This document shows, piece by piece, positions 9,651 to 23,000 of a stretch of 33,953 nt of DNA (its first letter is position 1; each line of letters begins with the position of its first letter). Origin of the DNA: Ichthyophonus hoferi (lineage: Eukaryota > Opisthokonta > Ichthyosporea > Ichthyophonida > Ichthyophonidae); NCBI GenBank assembly GCA_002751075.1, contig NAOQ01000287.1, positions 52,899 through 86,851 on the forward strand. Direction: 5' to 3'. Under the pieces are notes generated by a model, which saw nothing but the letters and a program-made list of their open reading frames with translations, did no database searches and was not told the DNA's origin. The translations under genes were made by a program, and so were the position numbers.

Positions 9651-12600
9651 TTTTTTCTAATTTACTGGTACTATGTCCAAAATGACATATTGGTGAGGTA
9701 ACGTGATTCAAAAGTCGTAAGCCTTATCTCCCAATTGTCAACCAATTAGTTCCCTTGGCAACCAGTTAGTTTAATTAAATATCAATTAATTCTATTGGCA
9801 AGTAGTTAATTTCTTTAGCAGCTAGCGGGTTCGATTAAGAAGATATCTTATTAGCTTGAAAATACACTATATGAGTAGCTTATGTTGTTAACTATTAAAA
9901 CAATTAATGTAGTGGTTAATTTTTATAACTTATTATAATATATAAAGTGAGGATGAGGTTTTGAACACATGGTGGGGAAGGTATATATTAAAACACGAGT
10001 CGGCTGCTAGGCATTTATAATAAATATGAGTGTGTAAGTTGTAAGGAAAGGAGGTATAAAAATGTGTAACAGAAATATAAAGTGTATTATGTTGTGTGAC
10101 TTAGTGCGCATAATCCTTTTCTTATGTATGCGGGTATATTAACACCGCAAAGCATGTATGTTTCAAGGTGTAGGTAGTGTTCCTGAAAAAAGTAAAAAAA
10201 AGAAGAAAAAAAGAAATAGAGGAAGAGTATATATTGTGGTGAGCTAATATGGCAGGGTTATATAAAATACAGGTCAAAGAAACCTAAATATTTGGAAGTA
10301 AGAAAGTGCATGTTGAACTGAAACGGCAATGACATAACAATTACCAAACAAAATGATTTAAAATGTAACGTTCGTTCTGAATGTGAATGTCGGTAAATCA
10401 TTTCCTTTTAGTATATTCAAATTCGTGTCGGTGTCAGTGGTAACAGAGATTAGGAATGAATGCATGTGCATGCGTATGTCTATATGTGTATGTCTAGAAA
10501 CACATACATATGTATGTGCCTTTGAATTGTTATTTGCTCTCGGATGTTTTTCTACCGTATGAATGCCTTAATTTGTAGATTAATTGGTCCACATTTGTAT
10601 GTTTGGTGTCTAATGCGTGTATTATAGCAAGTTAAACAGAAAGACAACTTCAAGTAGCAACTACCAAAATTTCTCCACTAGCAAAATCAAAATAACACCA
10701 ACGTCAGACATAAGGAGACGGCTTACAATAATGTCTTCAACGTGGGTTAGACAGAAGAAATGACTAATATTAAGTTATGCTTTAAGCTTATCCTTAAAAG
10801 AATATTTAAACTTTATAATAAACAACATCACTAAAACGTAAAGATCGTGTTACTTCTCTGTTGAAATAAATCTTAAAATAAACCCTCTATCAGGCCATCC
10901 CATACCATATCAGGCAATAAAAGAATATATTATGTAATAGCATGATAAGTATTTAAATACCCTACGATATTTGTGTGCATAAATCTGTAGTGAAATGCAT
11001 TAAATTATAGTGGCCCAATATAATTTATCATTAGTAATCACCAATCATTGATTATGAGTAATCTAAATCGCTAATTTATCCATTTGAACGGTATTTAGTT
11101 TTTGATTAATCAGTACGATCGGAGCTACCTGTTATAAAATCTCCCAATAATAACCTTTTAAAAAAGGTATGCAGATCTCACCTGTATAGGTAAGCAATGA
11201 TTCGGCAATGAATTGTAAAATGTGTCCATATTTGGATGGCTCATTGGCTAATTCAGTAATGTAAGTGCAGGAACATTTAACATACAGTTTGGTCAACTGT
11301 CTTCTGTTTTTCGTACAGATGTCATGCCACAGTCACTTTTCAAATTTCCTTTCTCATATTTTTTATAGCCTAGGTGAAATAGGCTAAAGAGAAGTGTTAA
11401 AAAAAAAATACTTAATTAATTTGGGCATTTCTTTATATAGTGTTACAAGACCGTTAGCTCCAAAAGAACGCATTGTTTAAATTAATTTGCTGGATACTTA
11501 TTTTGCAAGCACGTTCTGACTCTGTTGTGGACCCTAGCATTGGTATTAGGCATCTGGCGGCTAAGATTATATGCCAATGTTACCCAGTTGTTTTACATAT
11601 TACCTTAGTGTTACTTTGAAGCTGGAAATGTTGAAAGTTCAAATACAGATTTGAAGATAGAGCAGACTTAATAAAATTCTCCACGCATAGAAGTTGGCGG
11701 AGGGATGTAAGGTTGAGATAAATTTTTTTCGCCATTTGTGGACCGTTGAGTTAATAGAATTGTCAGGTTTTGTGACCATGATAAACCATTTAAGCTTTCT
11801 ATGCTACTATGTTGAAAATGTTAAGTAGACTAGAGTATTCCTGTAACTTATATTCGTTTATAGGGAGAGGTAGCACCGAATAAAGGAATGATTAAACGTG
11901 CCCCTTTGCATACATGGAGTACAGATATGCCAAGAAATATGCATTTTATATTAAGCAAGTTAACAGGATTTAACTTAGACATAATTATCAATAAAACTAA
12001 TTAAAAGCCTACTTTATGTTTTTCATACACTCTTAGTTTTCCAATTATTTCTTACAAGAATTTAATATCAAACTGGTGCACTAGTATCCAATATAATTAG
12101 TCGTATCCAGGGTAGGGTGTCTTCCTCCAATGCTTTTGTTACGTTATATATATATATATACTTTTTAAATAAAATGCTGACGGAATAGATTTCTGGTGAA
12201 AAATAAAATAAAATTGCCAGTTGCATTTTTAAGTAATATTTTGTTTTTGTTTTATCAAAAGTATGACTAATAGAAAATATACTGATTATACGATTAGAAT
12301 CAGCAGATATGAACGAGTTCCGTCACACTATGCCATGCCAGATATCTAATTGGTCCATTCTATATCAGATTTCGATACCTCCAACTATTAAGCTGTATAG
12401 ACAAGTCCAATCTATATCTATCCAATGTTAAAAAATGTTCTCGACCTATAGCTAAGCTAATTCCTAATACATAATATTGAATGCTATTGGGTTTAGCTTA
12501 ATTATGCATCATTAATTACTTGGCATACTGATAATAAGTAATAAGTTATATAATACTATATATTGCTTATGTATGCTAGTATAGGATATTATACTATACC

Positions 12601-13502
12601 TTAATATATAATAATAATATATAGTAATCTACTGTATTGTAATACATACATAATAATATATAATGAAATATTTGTTCTAGCATAGTTGACGTAATATTTA
12701 AATGACAAAAGAACTTAGGATTTGCTATTTTACTATGCCCATATACGTATAGTATATGACACAATTACGGAAGCCAAAACCAAAACATGACAATTTAAAC
12801 TGTAGTTAGAGCTTAGAGCAAACTCTTGTAAATTTTTATGAATGTAATATAATTTTAACTAGGCCTATGCTATAATAACTGTAGAGTTGCATAGAAACTG
12901 TATTTTATAGCAAGTCCAACCAAACAGGTTAGTGTGAAGATAACTTTTGTTCTTGTGTGAATGCATGTCCCTGAACCATTTTTGTTTGTTGTAAGGTGAC
13001 TGTATAATGAGTTATTCATTGAGTACAAACCGCTATCCATCAACATCTGGTTTAGTTCTTAACTCTAACTCTACTGTTATACCACTTAATACTGTCGTTT
13101 TATCATATAATAGTATTAGGACTTTATCATATCTCTTTTTCTCTCTCCCTCACTCTCCTTCTTTCTATCCCCGGATACACTGCTTATTCATTTTATATAC
13201 GTCTCCTTTAATAAACAGTACAAGAATTGGTGTATAGCGTGTGTATGTTTATATATACTTGCATACATGCCTGTACTCTTACGCTTTCATTTTTGTTCAT
13301 ATGTATTGGCATAATTTTTTCAATTGTTGTATAGGCAATTTATTAGTATCTTCAATAAGAAAAGCCCATTCTATTTTATGTTTTTTTTTTGTCTTCCACT
13401 GTATTATTTCTTGTTCCTCCTACATATTCTAACATCTTTGACTATAACAGCACATCTACAACAACAACAACAACAACAACCCACTCAGATGTCGTCTTTC
13501 AT

Positions 13503-13609
13503 GTATATCTTCTCATTGTTTTAACTTAGCAGAACAAAGCTATTGCTTGTATTCCTTCTATTTCTTCTCTGCACTGGAGTAACGCTACTATATGATCTTT
13601 ACTACACAG
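13503..13609 (+). other. Probable 5'-leader intron of the bZIP gene
   Basis: GTATATCT at 13503 could be a donor and CTACACAG at 13602-13609 an acceptor, with pyrimidine-rich sequence and TAAC-type branch candidates between. The CAA-repeat sequence before it does not join the bZIP frame without a stop, so this is best read as untranslated leader. Confidence 0.4.
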
Positions 13610-13614
13610 AAAAA

Positions 13615-13847
13615 ATGTCTAGGTTGCAGGACCAGATAGCAGAAATTGGGCCAGCCCAATCTACCTATTCCGTACCGCATCCACCTAATTCACATGATTT
13701 TTTGAATAGAGAATCGTTGGGGACTCTTATTGAGTCACAGCCACAGCAAGGCAACCAGAGAGGTATATTGCAGGCACCCTTTCATACCGGTAGATTACCC
13801 AGTTCTTTTCAACCACCACCACAACAGCAACAGCAATCACAACAGCG

Positions 13848-13890
<43 letters not shown>

Positions 13891-13947
13891 AAAGTACAAA
13901 TACAAACACCACAAACACAACAGACGAAACCACCACCACCACAACAA

Positions 13948-13989
<42 letters not shown>

Positions 13990-16900
13990 GCACAAGCAGA
14001 TTCACTTTTGCTAAACACTCCAGACCTTTACGCACTTTCCGACCTATACTTTCCATGTCAAACGCTTTCTGAGCAAACTACACCTATTTCTATTGATCCG
14101 TTTAAAAGTCAGCCTTATGCCACCCGAGATAATTATATGGATTTGGGAGCAGTAAACCCTTCTAATTTAACTACAGTGACCTCACAGGTAGGTTGGCTTA
14201 TGTTCCCATTAACATATTATAGTAGGATATAATAGGGTATAATTACTTACTTTCCTCTCTCTCTCTCTCTTTTTCCCTTTCTCCCCCAGCCCCGCTCCTT
14301 CTCCTCTCTCTTTCTCTTTGGTTCTTACGGCATACAATTTTCTTTCGCCTTTAACTCCAATATATCTCATCGTTTCTCAATATTTTTCTCTTTTCTGTAT
14401 TCATTTCTGTTGTTCGTGCCTATTATCTTTTACTTTAAGCAATTATTTACTGTAAACTATCTCTGTATATAAATATATGATGTGTTATTTCGATTAATCA
14501 ATACACTGTAGAAGTGTAGATTAAATATTGTCGCATTATGGGTATCATCCACGATCAATGATTTACCTAGACCTACACTTACACAATTCTTTCATCCCTC
14601 TCTCCAAGGCTATAACATTATTTCTATGCCTCCACTTTTTCCACTTTTTTTTTCGCTTTCTCTCTCTCTCTTTCTTTCTCTCTTTTCTTTTTTTGTCCTC
14701 GCCCTCTTGTTTCCTCTCTCCTACTCTCCCCTACTCTCTTCTACTCTCTCCTTTTCTCTCTTATTGCCCTTCTTCCTTCTTTCCAGCCCTACTCCTATCC
14801 GTACGTTCAAAGAAATGACTCGATAACCAACCATTTGCAAGCAAATTTATCTGAAAGCCACACTGAATCCCTTTTCAACCAAACAGTCAACAACTTAGTT
14901 GCTATGACAGCAGTATCGTCACCACTACCCATGGCAAACCTATCATCATCGGGAAAGAGCCTTGACACTAACCCTAGCCTGGATTCACCTACCAATCTTT
15001 CCCTCTTACAACAACAACAACAACAACTGAAGCAACAACAGCAAGTTTCAATGCTTGTAACCCAGGTACAAGACATGCGTAGTCGGCAAAAGCACCAGGT
15101 GCAAGCCATTGAATACCATCATCAATTAGAACAGATTGAGCTGTTGGCTCGTTTACAGCGTACTCTAGGCTTCCCTTTGATCCTTCCACCCCCACCTCTC
15201 CCTCCTTCTCCCTCACCCGTTGCCAATCCTTTGCGATTTGCTTTTCCCCCACGGTCTCCTTCCTCCCTTCCTACCAACCTACTTTCCCCCACCATTACGG
15301 TTGCAAATGCTATAGCGGCAGGGACTGGAGTGGTCCCGCCGCCGAATACAAGCCAAGGAAACAATAACAAAGATGATAGTGATAATGGGAAGGTAGGGGC
15401 ATTGAATGATCCTTACTAAATATTTACATTCGTATTTGCTCTCTCTTCTTGTTGCTTCATTACATGTCTTTTTCTCAATCTTTTACTAGTTTTATATATA
15501 TAAATACATATATTTTTTATTTGGCCACCCGATGAGTCGGATGCCTTTTTATTGAAGCTATCTTATGGGCTTTAAATTTAAAAAAATTATTCTATTGGAT
15601 GAGGTTAGATGTAAAGATTTGATAACTAAATATCCGATAGTATCTTGAATATGTCATGTAATATTCTCAAAGCAGAATAATAGTCACGTTTATATCCTTG
15701 ATTTAGTTTGTATTGGCTTCAGGAGTGTGCATATATATACATATGTGTACACGCTTATATACTCATTTGCATACATACATGCATATCTGCATACATGCGT
15801 GCATACTATCATCCTATCAATTGTCGTACATGCATATATATATACATACATACATATTCTCATCAATTTTTTACTTTTACAAATATAATTTACAGCTGGC
15901 ACAAGCATCAACTATACTGCACGGTCCACAGCCAAACTATATATCGTTACTAAAACAACAGAACCAACCACAACCCCCAACCACCAAACACAATGCACAC
16001 CAAATGCAGCAACAACAACAGAATATACATTCAGAACTCCAAAAGCAATTAAACAAGCAAAAAATACAGCATCAGAAATATCAACAACCGACTGTACCCA
16101 TCCACAATATCTCCCACACTCTCTCTAGTAATAATAGTCCTGCATCCAATGGGCACATGCCCAGCATCACTCCTATGTCATCATCGCCAGTCACACCTAA
16201 CTCTCTTCCAATGGAAAGCCGTAAAGTCTTAGGAGATACTCCAGAGGGCGTAGTTTCGGGAGGTTCTATTGGCCACCATCCATCCAACCCGGTTTCAAGC
16301 CGATCAATGTCACCTTGGCTTAGTAGCAGTCCAATGACATCGCAGTATTCATTTCCCCCTAGCAACCCATCAAGTGCAACCCAACCTCCTTTAGCTGCTA
16401 GTAAGCACACTACTACTAAGACTATGACCTCAGAGTCAAGCACCATGAAAGACGATAGCGTGTGGGCAGGAGAGTATGATAGTGAGTCGGGTCGGGGCGA
16501 AGATGATTCAAAAGGAGATGATGAAGGGAATGAGGCCACTAAACAGAAGAGAGAGAGAAATTCTGCCGCATCAACTAGGTTCCGTATGAGGAAGAAATAT
16601 AAGGTAGATAGATATTGCTGGGTGATTTTGATATATATATGTGTATGTGGTGTGTATGTATGTATGTATATATGTATGTTTTCTTATTTGTTTGTATGTA
16701 GAAATTGTTAAGCAATTCCGCTAAAGTAGATTCGTAGGAGATTATTTTAGAATGAGATTTATTGCTCCATAAATGGACAGGTAGTGTGTCTATGTGTTTA
16801 TAGGTATATAGTACATGTAGTATATGTAGGTATGGCTCTCTTAGTGTTAAAACATTATAAATGCAATTACTTTGATGTTAGATTCTGAATTTTATTAAAG

Positions 16901-17440
16901 ATGTGATTGCCTAATATTAAATCAAAAATTGCATTACAGAAGGGTTTTGATAAGAACTCGTGTTAAATGGTCTCGATTGGGCGTGGTAGAGGGATGTGGT
17001 TGCTTGACAACCCATTCACAAACCATTATATTACCAATCATCCAACAGTTTGCAAGCTATAAGTAACTTGTCCTGTATACAAAAAACATTACTCATAATT
17101 ATATCGATGCTAACTTTGTAAAACATATACATCTTGCTTCTGTATTACACGGCGCATTTGTTTTATATTTACAGTTTCTCAGTACGATTTTGCCTGACAA
17201 TGCACAAGCACTTACATTTATGTAGAGGTAAAACTCCACCCCCACGCACATATATGTATATATATATAGATACTCCCGCTTACTATTTTCATTTACCAGA
17301 TGCAAGAAAAGTATCGTATGACCCAGTATCTGCATAGCAAATGTGTACAGTTAGAACAAGAGTGCAACGAATTGGAATCTGATGTGATTCGGTTAAAGGC
17401 TCAACTGACTCACGGAGATAATAAGAAAGACCCGGTTTGA
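13615..17440 (+). CDS. Glutamine-rich bZIP transcription factor (Met4/CYS-3-like)
   Basis: Four exons in phase 0: 13615-14187, 14787-15392, 15896-16603 and 17300-17440, giving 675 residues and stop TGA. Residues 1-393 are low complexity, with long polyglutamine (mixed CAA and CAG), a proline-rich stretch and Ser/Thr-rich segments. An acidic segment (GEDDSKGDDEGNE) precedes the basic region. The basic region at about 609-629 contains N615-S-A-A-S-T-R-F-R623, the bZIP signature N-x7-R, and resembles fungal Met4/CYS-3 proteins. Leucines 640, 647, 654 and 661 form the zipper in register, ending five residues into a short polar tail. The start was chosen because ATG at 13615 follows an AG acceptor (CTACACAG) and A-rich sequence; the reading frame upstream (LVFLLFLLC) looks like the pyrimidine-rich end of a leader intron. 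The protein should bind DNA as a dimer in the nucleus. Target genes are unknown. Confidence 0.9.
14188..14786 (+). other. bZIP intron 1 with CT-rich tracts
   Basis: A 599-base intron from GTAGGT to TTTCCAG. It holds pyrimidine-rich runs (CTCTCT near 14255-14310 and 14655-14785). Leucine/serine/phenylalanine-rich open frames here are repeat translations. No gene is seen. Confidence 0.85.
15393..15895 (+). other. bZIP intron 2
   Basis: A 503-base intron from GTAGGG to TTTACAG. It contains AT-rich DNA and short CATA and GCATA runs at about 15725-15860. No gene is seen. Confidence 0.8.
16604..17299 (+). other. bZIP intron 3, splitting the basic region from the zipper
   Basis: A 696-base intron from GTAGAT to TTTACCAG. 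It begins with TATG-type microsatellite (about 16629-16700). GTTGCTTGACAAC at 16999-17011, a partly palindromic X-box-like sequence, is followed by CCAATCAT at 17034-17041. No other gene is seen. Confidence 0.8.
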
Positions 17441-17452
17441 AAGACCCGGTTT
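17425..17452 (+). repeat. 14-bp tandem duplication across the bZIP stop codon
   Basis: GAAAGACCCGGTTT occurs at 17425-17438 and again at 17439-17452, followed by GAAAG. The junction forms the stop codon TGA (17438-17440). Both copies are identical, so the duplication is probably recent. The stop would be kept with one copy. Confidence 0.9.
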
Positions 17453-19416
17453 GAAAGCTTAACTAGCCACTCGACCCGGCCCGATGAATGGTTAACTTTT
17501 TATTAGTCATGAGTGCTGGTAATTCTTATAATTACTGATATACTGTGAGATTTTGATGGAAGGATAGACAGAGATACCATTTCATCCACTGATATTCTTG
17601 GCTCGTACATTTTTCTCTAATTGGTATACATAGGCGTATGGTGGCACCATTTGATATACTATTCAATAGTGATTTCCCATTTCTTTCTCTTATTTCATTC
17701 ATCCTGATATTAAAATGGGATTTTTGCTTTTAATTTAGAAGGTTTTAATGATTCATAACCCAATTACTGTCAAAATCATTGGCGCCAGTAAGTACATGTC
17801 TGAAGACCCGATTTATATTAAAGTTTTCTCTTTTCTGTTTTTTTTTTTTCTCTCGCTCTCTCTCTTGCGTATGTCTTATTTTCATTTCTACTATTCCCTT
17901 TCTAATTCAGTGTACCTGGAAATCTGTCACTCCTATTAAGTATTAACTGAGTTAAAAAATATCATTACCAATCATATCATTATCTCGGTTAATTAGCCAT
18001 TTCAGTAGTTTACATTTACATCCAACTCAAAGAATGAAAATAAAAACTGTAACGTATTTTTTAACTATATATATAGCTTACTTATTAACTCGTTTTCCGA
18101 AGAATCAAGACTGTTACGTTACTTCTAGTGATACAATAGATTAGCAACAACAATTCTTGGCCTGTATAGACCAGTATTAGCCAGTATTACAGGACTATCG
18201 TGATTTAAAACCATTATCTTTCCTTTTATCGCTAGCTATCTCTTATTTTGCTCTCATTCTTGGTCTTTCCATTAATAAGGGAGGTTGAATTGAATATCAC
18301 AAATGATTAAGTCATTATATGTGACCAGTGTATGGATATCTATTAAGCGTTTGAGACACCCAGAGATAGATGTCACCCAGGCCAGCAATATGACAAAACA
18401 ATTATCATCCGTTGTTCAGATTAGATACATTATTCCCCACCTTGTTTATAATCTCCGTTCTTATATCTATAAGTTAACTGATATGGAAAATCTATACAGG
18501 TGACTACTGGCCAAGATATGTGTATATATAGTAGGTTAGCAATGTAGTCGCATCCAAACGGGTTATATTTGTGAAGATACTATTTCCATATGTAGTCAGT
18601 TATTTGCTTGCTATAATCACAATCACTTCATTTTTATAATGTTTACTGTTGGTTCTAAGAAAAATAATATGTAAGCAACGAATTCTAGTTCTAATTGATA
18701 CATACCAATAGACCATTTAGGATTCACACAAGGTTAATTCATATATTTCCTTGGCGAACCCTGTTTGACATGTAAGAGGAAATTAACAACTAACACTGAT
18801 GGGAACAATATTTTAATTTGAACGCATTTATTCAGAGGTGATATATAATAATATCTACCTTAGGATAAACTTGCATTCACCCCGTTAACTTCAGATACAT
18901 ATCATATATCAACGCAAATCTAAACAATACTACACACACAATTCACAAATCAATGTTCCTTCGCAGCTCTAAATTGACAATGTGGAGCATACTCTGACTG
19001 CATATATATGCATATGCACATATATACATACTGGACCAGTCTTCAATCACATTTCTTTTAAAAAACATATCTAAGAGCGCGCAATTACGTTCAAACCTTA
19101 ATCAATTATTTACATCCTCCATAGTCATTGAGTACCTATGAACCCAGGGAATATTAATCTATACAAAGCTGCATATCCAGAATTTCCTAGCTTTTATCTT
19201 GCAAATACGATTATTTTTAGCCCGTTACAATCAATCAATCAATCAATAATACCAAGCCGCTATCCATCTATCTATGAATGTAAACACTACTCTTAACACT
19301 AACAAGCAGCGGGTTAAAAGCTTAAAATATTAAGCAACTGGACTATTCTTACGACCAGGAAAAAAAAAAAAAAACTCTCCTTCCCACCCTCTCCCTCTCC
19401 CTCCATCCGTTTACAC
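17441..19416. other. Convergent intergenic region between bZIP and zinc-cluster genes
   Basis: About 2 kb holding the 3' flanks of both genes, with a CCAATCAT octamer at 17968-17975, a CT-rich run near 17841-17866, TCAA tetranucleotide repeats near 19230-19247 and an A14 run near 19360. An open frame at 18303-18503 is listed separately. Nothing else is recognised. Confidence 0.7.
18303..18503 (+). CDS. Unrecognised 66-residue open frame
   Basis: A frame starting MIKSLYVTSVWISIKRLRHP and ending in TGA. It is less biased in composition than the surrounding DNA and lacks low-complexity repeats, but has no family signature, no clear promoter and no obvious partner exons. It may be chance or a lone exon. 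Confidence 0.12.
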   Translation: MIKSLYVTSVWISIKRLRHPEIDVTQASNMTKQLSSVVQIRYIIPHLVYNLRSYIYKLTDMENLYR

Positions 19417-19960
19417 TCATGTATTACCATGAGAGTTAGATAGCCAATTAAACATGGACCGGTAAGCAGGTCTTCTCCGAGCCTCAACCACAGGATTCTG
19501 TATTTGAGTTTCCACACATTCCGTAATCTCCTCACGGGAGGCCATAGGAACGAAGTCTAATGACTCCACACTCTGTCGTACACGTTCAGCCTCTGCCAAT
19601 TTCTTATCCCTATAAGTTGCCCCAGCTGCTACACTATTGAAACGACTTCGGAAACTCAGACGGGAAGGAAGCCGGTGATCCTTTCTTTTCTGGGGAGGCA
19701 TTTCACTGACATGTTCGTACCTGTGTTTCTCCTGCTCTTGTAGGTTAGGAGGTGCAGGGGAAGAGGTACTCATACATTGATAGGCCACCTCTTGTGGGCG
19801 CAGTGGCCTGGGGGAGGATTCCTGTGGTGGGGCTTGAGGGTGCAATGCTATTGCTTGTGTTTGATCGTACTGTTCATACTGATCATATTGTTTGAATTGT
19901 TGAGGTGGCGGTGGTTCATATGACTGTTGTTGCTGTTGCTGTTGTTGTTGTTGCTGCTGC

Positions 19961-20000
<40 letters not shown>

Positions 20001-23000
20001 GCTGAACCAGGTTTAGTTGGTTTTTGTCTTCTCTTTCAGTTTCGTTGAAACGATGAGTAACAAGAGAGTGACGAGCACGTATATTGGAACATGAATAGCT
20101 AAATTTAGGAGAGCCCACCACCTGATAGGGATGAACTCTAGTCTCCTGTTTTACAGGCTGATTATATTGGTGATAGTCAATGGGTGTCCTCGGGGTATCT
20201 TCAAAAGGACGGAAAAACTGAGCTTGATGGCCACCATAACTACTAGGCANNNNNNNNNNNNNNNNNNNNNNNNNNNNNNNNNNNNNNNNNNNNNNNNNNN
20301 NNNNNNNNNNNNNNNNNNNNNNNNNNNNNNNNNNNNNNNNNNNNNNNNNNNNNNNNNNNNNNNNNNNNNNNNNNNNNNNNNNNNNNNNNNNNNNNNNNNN
20401 NNNNNNNNNNNNNNNNNNNNNNNNNNNNNNNNNNNNNNNNNNNNNNNNNNNNNNNNNNNNNNNNNNNNNNNNNNNNNNNNNNNNNNNNNNNNNNNNNNNN
20501 NNNNNNNNNNNNNNNNNNNNNNNNNNNNNNNNNNNNNNNNNNNNNNNNNNNNNNNNNNNNNNNNNNNNNNNNNNNNNNNNNNNNNNNNNNNNNNNNNNNN
20601 NNNNNNNNNNNNNNNNNNNNNNNNNNNNNNNNNNNNNNNNNNNNNNNNNNNNNNNNNNNNNNNNGAACTCTAGTCTCCTGTTTTACAGGCTGATTATATT
20701 GGTGATAGTCAATGGGTGTCCTCGGGGTATCTTCAAAAGGACGGAAAAACTGAGCTTGATGGCCACCATAACTACTAGGCATGGATTGCCGTGGGCCATT
20801 CTTATCTTCATGTTGAACCTGTTGATCCCATGCGGGATTATACGGAGCTCCATTAGCTTCACGTTGACTCGAGGGTGAGCCCGCCCATAAAACATAGTCA
20901 CTTCCTCTACGAGGCCTAGCAAGGTCTCCGTTTTGTTCCATAGACGCCTCTCTGCTGTCACTCTGAAGGCTCATATGCATCATTGCCTGAGGTAGGTTAT
21001 GGGCTTGACTGCGCGGGGAGGCTGCATAGCAAACAGGCACTTGTTTGTTCCTGTCTTCCCAATACACCTCTCGGTTAGGGGCGTTCTCCCTGGTTCTGGG
21101 GTCCTTGCTGGGAAGTTGTGGGGACTGGTAAACTTCAGTATTAGAGAGCACTGGGCCTGAGGCAGTGGGTAATGACTTCGTTTGAGGAGATAGCATTTGT
21201 GTTAATTCGGTCTTGGGTGGAAAAGGATGGGTGGCCCATCGGGAATTAGGAGTAGGGTGCTGCTGTGGTATCTGTTCCTGTTCTGGCCGTCGCAGGGGCA
21301 TGGTTGCTGGGGCTAAGGGCACCTCGTTTATCCTCCCTCCTTGAACATAGTATTGCGGGTCGTGATAGCCTTGTGCTGTTGCCTGCTTCATACGCTGTTG
21401 TTGTTCTACAGAGGGTGGCGCCTGAGGGTGCTGACTAGGGTCTAGGTAAGTGTGGCGATGATGGGCCGAACCATACCCATGAGACGAGGGGTCAGCATGA
21501 CCACCAATCACCTGTAATGAATGCACAGATACGGGAGAGGGAGTATTGCTATTATACCGTACATTGGACGTGTCGGTGCCAGGAGATGTCTGTGTAACAG
21601 GAGGAGGGACGGAATTATCGTCTATATCCATAGCGTCTCCTCTCATTATAGCAGGAGCACTGGATCTGGCATCATAAATCCTTCTATTGAGGTTCTTCAG
21701 TGGCCACGGATTACTATACCCTACAGTGGCAGGCTCAGTTGGTTTGGAGGACTCCTTATTAGAGTGAAGTGTACTACCATCCTCTGGAAATCCGGCTTCC
21801 ATTTCCATTCTCTCGCTACTAGGCTGACCACTGCTTTCCTCATTCCGATCCCCTGAGCTCATACTCGGACCATTCATATATAGTGCTCCCATAGAGGCCC
21901 GTCCCATAAATGACTCCTTCTTTCTATTGGGAATATACCGGTTAATCGACATACTATATGATCTAGATGGTTTGAGCGATGACACCACTAATTGGGGTAT
22001 GGGGCGGGGATCGGGCCTACTCCGACCCCATCTAGGGGATTGACTAGGGTCTCCTTGTGCTTGTTGAGGCCCGATACCCGTCTCAGCACTTGAGATAGAT
22101 ACCTGGGAGGAAATACTACGACGACTGTGCTGAAAGGGTCGGGGTAGCATAAAGAAGGGAAGCCTAAGTACAGGAAAAAGAATTTGGTTAACATAAACTA
22201 AGCTGCTACAATTCAATTTGATAGTTGAATGACGTGGTAATGTGTCATGTGCATGTTAGAGGTGTGTATGCTTAAAAGAGGACATAAGGAGGAGGAGGAG
22301 GAGGAGATAGGTATACCAGGAAATGTTACTAATAACATGTCAGGGCAAAGAAATACAGAAAAAAAAACAAAAATATTAAAAGGTGTTAGTAAGCAGAGGA
22401 AGGGGCGGACAGAGATGAACACAGATGGAACGGAGAAATGCTAACCTTACACTCTATGTGCTAAGGATGCTTAGGCCTGGTAAAAATTAGCTAAATAAAA
22501 AGTAGGGGATTGCAAGTTTTAACACATTCATAACGCCAGACATAGAGAAACAAACTTACATGTATATATATATATGATAAAAGTAGTAAAAGAAATATAT
22601 AGAGGAAATGGCTCTCAACCGCAACTGAATTAAACTTGGAAAATAAAAAGCCCTTACGATGCAAACCCATGCACAGATTTATCTGAAACATGTTTAGTTA
22701 ATAGCTATAATGCACAATCTTTGACTTGTACATATATTTTAATATAATATTTTCTATTAATATACACTGTATGTACCGTAGAAACGCAAAGAGAGGCAAA
22801 AATATAAACATGTGCATGTATTACAGCCGGGCGTTATTTTTTTTTAAAAAAAAAGTCTACAATAAAAAGACATATAATGCCAATAGCAGCCTTGTCAATG
22901 CAGGTGAAAACCAATCTCTGTACTTCCCTATAAACATAATGAAAATTACATACTTTTTAACACTGCTCTCAGTCGGCTCAGGTGAACTCTTTCTGTTCTT

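Larger units (their letters stand above)
8807..13614. other. Divergent intergenic region between ankyrin and bZIP genes
   Basis: About 4.8 kb of AT-rich DNA between divergently transcribed genes, including any first ankyrin exon and bZIP leader. I see an 11-base perfect inverted repeat (9015-9025 with 9053-9063) that includes TGACGTG, an RFX X-box-like palindrome at 9109-9121, a CCAATCAT octamer at 11041-11048, an AT run near 12146-12160, and CAA repeats at 13458-13480 in the probable bZIP leader. No protein family is recognisable. Confidence 0.7.

Noticed and set aside
9822-9845. tRNA B-box-like GGTTCGATTAA
   Set aside because: The final CC is missing and no A box or cloverleaf can be drawn around it.
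13543-13614. An earlier start for the bZIP protein with a hydrophobic N terminus (LVFLLFLLC)
   Set aside because: The stretch is pyrimidine-rich and ends in a good acceptor, so it looks like the end of an intron. A signal peptide on a bZIP factor is not expected.
13727-14056. Minus-strand polyvaline and polycysteine frames and a plus-strand polyasparagine frame
   Set aside because: They are shadows of the CAA/CAG polyglutamine tract in the bZIP gene.
15122-15370. Minus-strand glycine/arginine-rich frame
   Set aside because: It is antisense to the proline-rich part of the bZIP protein.
20131-20673. A plus-strand frame across the N run
   Set aside because: Most of it is undefined bases and the rest is antisense to the zinc-cluster gene.
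20133-20781. A genuine 117-bp segmental duplication
   Set aside because: The copies abut the N run exactly, are identical, and only a single copy keeps the reading frame.
22441-22480. A microexon encoding HIECK within the zinc-cluster intron that might supply a missing cysteine
   Set aside because: The donor (GTTAGC) is weak and it gives only one cysteine, so the motif would still be incomplete.
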